Shown here: piece by piece, positions 20,499 through 25,479 of the stretch
Numbering within the stretch: the first letter of the stretch is position 1
Layout of the letters: every line of letters starts with the position of its first letter
DNA from: Palsa-870 sp039935415
GTDB taxonomy: Bacteria > Chloroflexota > Dormibacteria > Dormibacterales > Dormibacteraceae
NCBI GenBank assembly: GCA_039935415.1
Contig: JBDTKH010000072.1
Location: 1-25,479 of the forward strand
Direction: 5' to 3'
Length of the DNA stretch: 25,479 nucleotides
Position numbers and translations under genes: made by a program
The notes under the pieces: generated by a model
Databases searched by the model: none
The model's input: the letters and a program-made list of their open reading frames with translations, nothing else
Told to the model about the DNA's origin: nothing

Positions 20499-23202
20499 CG
20501 GCTTGAGCGGGGTCTACCCGGCCCACCGTGAGGCGACGGTCGTCATGCGCGACGGCGCGACCGTTTCCGTTCGACCCATCAAACCCGAGGACGAGGCTGA
20601 CCTGGCAAGGTTCTTCTCCTCGCTCTCGCTCGAGTCACGGGTCCTGCGCTTCTTCGCCGCGGTCAACAACGCGGATTCCTCCGTCAAGAGAATGGTCGAC
20701 GTCGACTACACGTCGCGCTACGGCATCGTGGCGGTAGCCGGACCGCAGGGCCAGATCATCGGTCATGCGATGTACGCGGCGATCGGGCCGAAGAAAGCGG
20801 AGCTCGCGCTCGCGATCGCGGATGCGTACCAGGGCCGCGGCCTCGGCACGATCCTGCTCGGCCAGCTCGCGCAGGCCGCCGCGTCCGCCGGGATCGAGGT
20901 CCTCGAGGCCGTGGTGCGGCCGGAGAACCGCCTCATGCTCGAGGTGCTGCGCCTGAGCGGCTTCCCGATTCATTCCCGGTCCGAGCCCGGCGAGGTCCAC
21001 GCCGAGCTGCCCACGGCGCTGACGCCCGAGGCGCTCCGCCAGTTCGAGGACCGCGACCGGATCGCGGCGGTCGCCGCCGTCACCAACCTGCTCGCTCCAC
21101 GCTCGGTGGCGGTGATCGGGGCATCTCATAAGCGGGGGAGCATTGGCGCCGAGCTGTTCCACAACCTCGTCTCCATGGGCTTCAAGGGACCTGTCTACCC
21201 GATCAACCGGTCAGTTCCAGAGATCGAGGGCCTGCGCGCCTATCCCTCGGTCCTTGACGTCACGGGGGAGATCGACCTCGCGGTGATCGTGGTCCCGGCG
21301 GCCGCGGTGTTGGAGGTCGCCGACGAGTGCGCGCAGAAAGGTGTGCGCGGGGTGGTCGTGATCTCGGCGGGCTTCGGCGAATCGGGGCCTGCCGGCGTGG
21401 AGCTCCAGCGGCAGCTGCTCGAGGTCTGCCGCCAGGCCGGCATGCGAATGGTGGGACCAAACTGCATGGGCGTGATCAACACGTCGCCGGAGGTGAGCCT
21501 CGACGCAACCTTCGCGCCGGACAAGCCGTTGCGCGGACGAATTGGATTCCTGTCGCAGAGTGGAGGGCTCGGCATTGCGGTCATGGCCCGTGCGCAGGCG
21601 CTCGGCTCAGGCGTGTCGTCCTTCGTGTCGGTCGGAAACAAAGCCGACATCTCGGGCAACGACCTCATCCAGTTCTGGGAGGCCGACCCGGAGACGAGCC
21701 TGATCATGTTGTACCTCGAGTCCTTCGGCAACCCGCGCAAGTTCGCCCGCATCGCGCGCCGTGTCAGCCGCTCCAAGCCGATCCTGGCCGTCAAGGGCGG
21801 TCGGACGCAGGCGGGCAATCGAGCGACGTCGTCGCACACGGGGGCGCTCCTTTCCGCGTCTGACGTCACCGTGGACGCCCTCTTTCAGCAGGCGGGGGTG
21901 ATCCGGACCGACTCGCTGGCGGAGCTTTTCGACGCCGCGCTGCTGATCGGCAACCAGCCGCTGCCCGCGGGAAACCGGGTGGCCATTCTCACAAATGCCG
22001 GCGGCCCGGCCATCCTGTGTGCGGACGCGTGCGAGGAGGGCGACCTCGTGGTCCCCCCTCTCCCCGCGGCCGTCCGCGCCGAGCTGGCGAGCTTCCTGCC
22101 CGCGGCCGGATCGACAGGCAACCCGGTCGACATGCTGGCCGACGCCGGCGCCGACGACTACCGCCGGGCGATCGCCGTCCTCGCGCGCTGTCCGGAGATA
22201 GACGCGGTGATCGTGATCTTCACTCCGCCGCTGGTCACCCAGACCTCCGAGGTCATCCGCGCGATTCACTCGGCGGCAAAGGAGTTGCCCCGGCCGATCC
22301 CGCTCCTGAGCGTCTTCATGTCGAAGCAGGGCACACCCAGGGTGATTCGATCGGGAGACGTCGCCATCCCGCACTACCCGTTTCCGGAAGAGGCCGCGCG
22401 CGCGCTCAGCCTGGCCGCGCGCTACGGCGCGTGGCGGGCGATCCCCGACGAGCCGCCGCCGGGGCTGGACGGCATCGACCGCGACCACGCGGCGGCAGTC
22501 ATTGCTGCCGCGCTCGCGGCGGAGCCAGGCTGGATGTCTTCGGCGGCCGTGGCCGAGCTGCTGTCCTGCTACGGCATCCCCCTGGTCGAGACGAGCATCG
22601 TCGGATCGCCGCGGGATGCCGGCCGGGCGGCGAAGAAATTCGGCGCGGCGGTGGCGCTCAAGGCAGTGGCGACCGGAGTCCTGCACAAGTCCGACGCCGG
22701 TGGCGTGAGCCTGGGGCTGAAGGGCGCGAGCGCGGTCGAGCGAGCGGCGACCGACATGGCCGTGGCCTTCGAGAAGGCAGGTCATCCCATCCAGGCCTTT
22801 CAGGTTCAACCGATCGTCGCGCCGGGCGTCGAGATGATCGTCGGCGTGGTCCAGGACGAGCATTTCGGCCCTGTCCTGGCTTGCGGCGCGGGCGGAACGG
22901 CCACCGAGCTGTTGAAGGACGTGTCGGTGCGCATCACGCCGATCACGCGCGGCGAGGCGGGAAGGATGCTGCGGACGCTGAAGACATTCCCGCTGCTCGA
23001 CGGATACCGTGGCGCGCCAAAGGCAGACGTCGGCGCGCTGGAAGACGTCCTGCTGCGGGTGAGCGCGCTGGTCGAGGCGCACCCTGAGATAGCCGAGATG
23101 GATCTCAACCCGCTGCTCGTGCATGCGAAAGGTGCGGTCGCCGTCGACGCGCGCATCCGCCTCGAACCCGGAAGGGAGCAGAAGCCGATTGGCGCGCGTT
23201 AG
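20488..23202 (+). CDS. GNAT acetyltransferase-acyl-CoA synthetase (ADP-forming type) fusion
   Basis: A 904-aa protein. A GNAT domain comes first (about 10-170), with the acetyl-CoA loop YQGRGLGT near 112-119. Then come the CoA-binding domain (APRSVAVIGAS), succinyl-CoA-ligase-like domains with the phospho-His site SHTGAL (H450), and a C-terminal ATP-grasp domain (VALKAV...HKSDAGGV). This is the Pat/AcsD architecture with GNAT at the N-terminus. Such proteins acetylate lysines, often of acyl-CoA synthetases, and the ligase part may be active or only sense acyl-CoA; here the His is kept. It starts at GTG 20488, inside the end of the broken PAS-GGDEF gene. Confidence 0.93.
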   Translation: MPADGLSGVYPAHREATVVMRDGATVSVRPIKPEDEADLARFFSSLSLESRVLRFFAAVNNADSSVKRMVDVDYTSRYGIVAVAGPQGQIIGHAMYAAIGPKKAELALAIADAYQGRGLGTILLGQLAQAAASAGIEVLEAVVRPENRLMLEVLRLSGFPIHSRSEPGEVHAELPTALTPEALRQFEDRDRIAAVAAVTNLLAPRSVAVIGASHKRGSIGAELFHNLVSMGFKGPVYPINRSVPEIEGLRAYPSVLDVTGEIDLAVIVVPAAAVLEVADECAQKGVRGVVVISAGFGESGPAGVELQRQLLEVCRQAGMRMVGPNCMGVINTSPEVSLDATFAPDKPLRGRIGFLSQSGGLGIAVMARAQALGSGVSSFVSVGNKADISGNDLIQFWEADPETSLIMLYLESFGNPRKFARIARRVSRSKPILAVKGGRTQAGNRATSSHTGALLSASDVTVDALFQQAGVIRTDSLAELFDAALLIGNQPLPAGNRVAILTNAGGPAILCADACEEGDLVVPPLPAAVRAELASFLPAAGSTGNPVDMLADAGADDYRRAIAVLARCPEIDAVIVIFTPPLVTQTSEVIRAIHSAAKELPRPIPLLSVFMSKQGTPRVIRSGDVAIPHYPFPEEAARALSLAARYGAWRAIPDEPPPGLDGIDRDHAAAVIAAALAAEPGWMSSAAVAELLSCYGIPLVETSIVGSPRDAGRAAKKFGAAVALKAVATGVLHKSDAGGVSLGLKGASAVERAATDMAVAFEKAGHPIQAFQVQPIVAPGVEMIVGVVQDEHFGPVLACGAGGTATELLKDVSVRITPITRGEAGRMLRTLKTFPLLDGYRGAPKADVGALEDVLLRVSALVEAHPEIAEMDLNPLLVHAKGAVAVDARIRLEPGREQKPIGAR

Positions 23203-23369
23203 GCCAGGCCCGGCCGTTTCTTCCTGCGGAGGTGATCCGCCCAGCGCAGCTGGAACGTGGTGATCCAGACCGGCATTGCGTGCGGCGTGGGCTCGGCCAA
23301 CTCTTGGTCCGACTTCCGCGTGCGGACGCCGAGGTCCCGGACGCCCTTCGCGCCGCGGCGCTCAGCCAT
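23199..23369 (-). CDS. 56-aa basic ORF downstream of the P-type ATPase
   Basis: A 56-aa reading frame starting MAERRGAKGVRDLG and ending RRKKRPGLA, strongly basic. Its ATG (23369) lies 6 nt after the ATPase stop, with a GAGAGGG about 12 nt upstream. It has no Cys or His cluster that would mark a metal chaperone and no membrane segment. It fills the gap exactly, ending tail to tail with the acetyltransferase gene (overlap 3 nt), which favours a real gene. Function is unknown. Confidence 0.45.
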   Translation of the reverse strand: MAERRGAKGVRDLGVRTRKSDQELAEPTPHAMPVWITTFQLRWADHLRRKKRPGLA

Positions 23370-23375
23370 GGCGGT

Positions 23376-25310
23376 TCATCCCTCTCGCTCCGCCACGAGC
23401 GTCCCCCGCCGACGGTTCGGGGCCAACGGCCGGTCGACCCCTGGATGCAAGGAACCGCCGCCGAGCGCCCGGAGCGCGTTCAGGATGACGGCGACGTCGA
23501 TCGCCTCCTGGAAAAAGGCACCCGCGATCGGTGGCAGGACACCGATCGTCGCCAGGACCATGCCGACCATCGACAGCCCCATCCCCGCCATGACGCTCTG
23601 CACCGCTATGTCGCGAGCGCGCCGAGCGATGAGCACCGCCTCCGCCACCCGGTCCAGGCGGTCGACGACGATGACAGCGTCGGCCGCCTCTGAGGAGGCG
23701 GTCGCCCCACGCGCGCCCATCGCGATCCCGACATCGGCGACCGCAAGCGCAGGCGCGTCGTTCACACCGTCGCCGACCATCACGGTGACCGCGGCGTGGC
23801 GCTCGTTGAGGACCGCCTGGACCTTCTCCGCCGGCGAGTGCTCCGAGAACACGGCATCCACGCCGAGCGACTCGCCGACACGGCTTGCCACGTCCTTGCG
23901 GTCGCCGCTGAGCAGGACGATCCGCTCGATTCCCGCCTGCCGCAGCATGAGCAGCGCCGCCGGCGTCTCGGTGCGAACCGGGTCCACCATGATCAGCGCT
24001 CCGGCGAAACGGCCGTCGACCGCGATGAAGACAGCGAGGGAGCCCTCGGCCTCCATGCGCCGGCGCACGCCGGCCGCGGCTTCCGGCATCGGCTTGCCGG
24101 CCATCAGCCAGCGTGCCTGCCCAAGCGCCACGGCATGCCCGCCAACGCTGCCCTCGATCCCTTTTCCAGGGTGCTCGCGGACGTTTTCCGGGAACTCCAG
24201 CTCGAGATGCCGGCTGCGGGCGGCGGAGACGATGCCATCGGCGAAGACGTGCGGCGAGACCTGGTCCAGGGAGGCGGCCAGGCGCAGCAGCTCTGTGCCG
24301 CCGATGCTGTCGAAGGCTTCGACCGTTGACACAGTCGGCGTGCCGGCGGTGAGCGTGCCCGTCTTGTCGAAGATGAGCGTGCGCGCCCGCGCCAGGGTTT
24401 CGAGCGCTCCGCCACCCTTGACGATGACCCCGCGGTGTGCTGCGCGCGAGATACCGGCAACGATCGCGACAGGCGCCGCAAGGATGAGCGGGCACGGCGT
24501 CGCGACGACGAGCACGGCGAGGGCGCGGACCGGGTCGCCCGAGGTAAACCACGCCGCCGCGGCGACCACGAGCGTCAGCGGCAGGAACCAGAGCGCGTAG
24601 CGGTCGGCGAGTCGCACGAAGGGAGCCTTCGAGGTCTGCGCTTCGCGGACGAGCCGGACGATGCCGGCGTAGGTGCTCTCCTCGGCTGTGGTGATGGCGC
24701 GCATGTCGAACGGCGCACCCACGTTGACCGCGCCGCTGCGAACGCGGTCGCCCACCTGGTGCTCGACAGGCATCGCCTCACCTGTCAGTGCGGCCTCGTC
24801 GAGGACGGCGACCTCCGAGATCACGCCGTCGACCGGCACAACCTCACCCGGCTTGACCAGGAGACGGTCGCCCTGGCGAACCTCGTCGATGTCGCGCGAA
24901 GTCAGGTCGCCGGCCTCGTAGCGGTGCACCACGCGTGGAGCTCGCGACAGTAGGGAGGCGAGCTCGCGGCGCGCGCGCGCGCCGGCGAAGCGTTCCAGCG
25001 CTTGTCCGCCCGACAGCATCAGGCCGACCACGGCGCCGGCGAGGTACTGGCCGAGCGTGAGCGACCCGGCCATGGCCAGGAGCGCGATCAGGTCGACCCC
25101 TGTTTCGCGATGCACGAGGTCTCGCACGACGGAGATCCCCAATGGGACGATCGCCACCAGGATCGCCAGCGCCCACGCGATGTCCGCGAGTGAACGGTTC
25201 CCGGTCACCCACAGCACGGAACCGGCGATCACCGCGCCAAGTACGGCGACCAGGATGACCGCCGAGTTGCCTTCGAGGGGAGGGGCCGCCTTCTTGTCGA
25301 CGATCGGCAT
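23376..25310 (-). CDS. P1B-type heavy-metal-transporting ATPase (TPCP type)
   Basis: A 644-aa membrane pump that moves a metal ion using ATP. Motifs: TGEAMP in the actuator domain, the membrane metal site TPCP (C about 273), the phosphorylation site DKTGTLT (D about 315), and GDGVNDAPAL. The His of the nucleotide site reads SPHVFA instead of the usual S-x-HP, so Pro is absent. There is no N-terminal metal-binding domain. The TPC motif differs from the CPC of copper pumps, so the metal is uncertain. The start at 25310 is preferred over 25379 because the extra 23 residues look non-conserved, but neither has a good ribosome site. Confidence 0.9.
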   Translation of the reverse strand: MPIVDKKAAPPLEGNSAVILVAVLGAVIAGSVLWVTGNRSLADIAWALAILVAIVPLGISVVRDLVHRETGVDLIALLAMAGSLTLGQYLAGAVVGLMLSGGQALERFAGARARRELASLLSRAPRVVHRYEAGDLTSRDIDEVRQGDRLLVKPGEVVPVDGVISEVAVLDEAALTGEAMPVEHQVGDRVRSGAVNVGAPFDMRAITTAEESTYAGIVRLVREAQTSKAPFVRLADRYALWFLPLTLVVAAAAWFTSGDPVRALAVLVVATPCPLILAAPVAIVAGISRAAHRGVIVKGGGALETLARARTLIFDKTGTLTAGTPTVSTVEAFDSIGGTELLRLAASLDQVSPHVFADGIVSAARSRHLELEFPENVREHPGKGIEGSVGGHAVALGQARWLMAGKPMPEAAAGVRRRMEAEGSLAVFIAVDGRFAGALIMVDPVRTETPAALLMLRQAGIERIVLLSGDRKDVASRVGESLGVDAVFSEHSPAEKVQAVLNERHAAVTVMVGDGVNDAPALAVADVGIAMGARGATASSEAADAVIVVDRLDRVAEAVLIARRARDIAVQSVMAGMGLSMVGMVLATIGVLPPIAGAFFQEAIDVAVILNALRALGGGSLHPGVDRPLAPNRRRGTLVAEREG

Positions 25311-25479
25311 TACCACGTTCGGGGGCTCATGCGACCGGCCCGCGCGCCGGAAAGGATGTCGTGCTTCCCAGTGCAGCATCCGGCATCAGGGGTCCAGGTG
25401 CGCTTCGAGCACGCTCGGCACGATCTTCACGTGCTCAGGCTGCGCCACTACCGCGCGTGCGAACAGTTACGTCCGACCT
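25311..25479. other. Right edge, no confident gene
   Basis: The minus strand has a short open stretch from about 25466 that ends at a TGA (25388-25386), reading ...QPEHVKIVPSVLEAHLDP. It is only 26 codons between stops and may be the tail of a frameshifted or very small gene, or chance. I see no promoter or hairpin worth naming. Confidence 0.2.

Noticed and set aside
1..25479. CRISPR array, prophage or insertion sequence
   Set aside because: I saw no regularly spaced repeats, no transposase or integrase, and no phage structural genes in the window.

Overview
The window is high-G+C bacterial chromosome. No gene fixes the phylum. Gene content (MMPL transporter, split b6-type cytochrome b, ferric-reductase/NuoF-like/ferredoxin/ApbE cassette, GNAT-acyl-CoA synthetase fusion) and frequent GTG starts fit a high-G+C Terrabacteria-type organism (Actinomycetota, Chloroflexota or Dormibacterota); this is inference.

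Bases 1-3488 look accessory. They hold an AbrB-like antitoxin/RelE-like toxin pair with a perfect operator palindrome, an HExxH protein, and a DUF6933-type protein with a long C-terminal extension. Two near-identical 16-bp palindromic sites (223-238 and 3469-3486) bracket this block, and the right one lies 2 nt from the 3' end of a tRNA-Arg(CCU) gene. No integrase is visible.

Bases 3600-9520 form a self-contained regulated redox unit. Operon 1 encodes a small one-TM protein, a di-heme ferric-reductase-like membrane protein, a NuoF-like flavin/Fe-S protein, a three-Cys ferredoxin and ApbE. Operon 2 encodes an OmpR-type regulator and its sensor kinase. A third transcript encodes a paralogue of the small TM protein. 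All three promoters carry direct repeats of about TCTNAGG spaced exactly 11 bp and held in the same register to a -10-like hexamer that sits 6 nt before the start codon. This predicts one autoregulated regulon with leaderless transcripts, and is the strongest candidate here for an undescribed system.

Bases 9630-17800 are mixed chromosomal genes: an MMPL transporter, two tandem zinc-ribbon membrane proteins (one PrsW-like), MsrA, an MFS transporter with a small membrane protein, an OsmC-family peroxidase, and a MurI homologue in which both catalytic cysteines are serine. A strong hairpin separates this block from a convergent three-gene cytochrome module (49-aa TM protein, b6-type cytochrome b, and a subunit with a large extracytoplasmic domain) that has no Rieske or cytochrome c gene nearby.

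Bases 19860-25479 hold a PAS-GGDEF gene broken by an internal deletion and frameshift, a 904-aa GNAT/acyl-CoA synthetase (ADP-forming type), and a TPCP-type P1B metal ATPase followed by a previously easy-to-miss 56-aa basic ORF.
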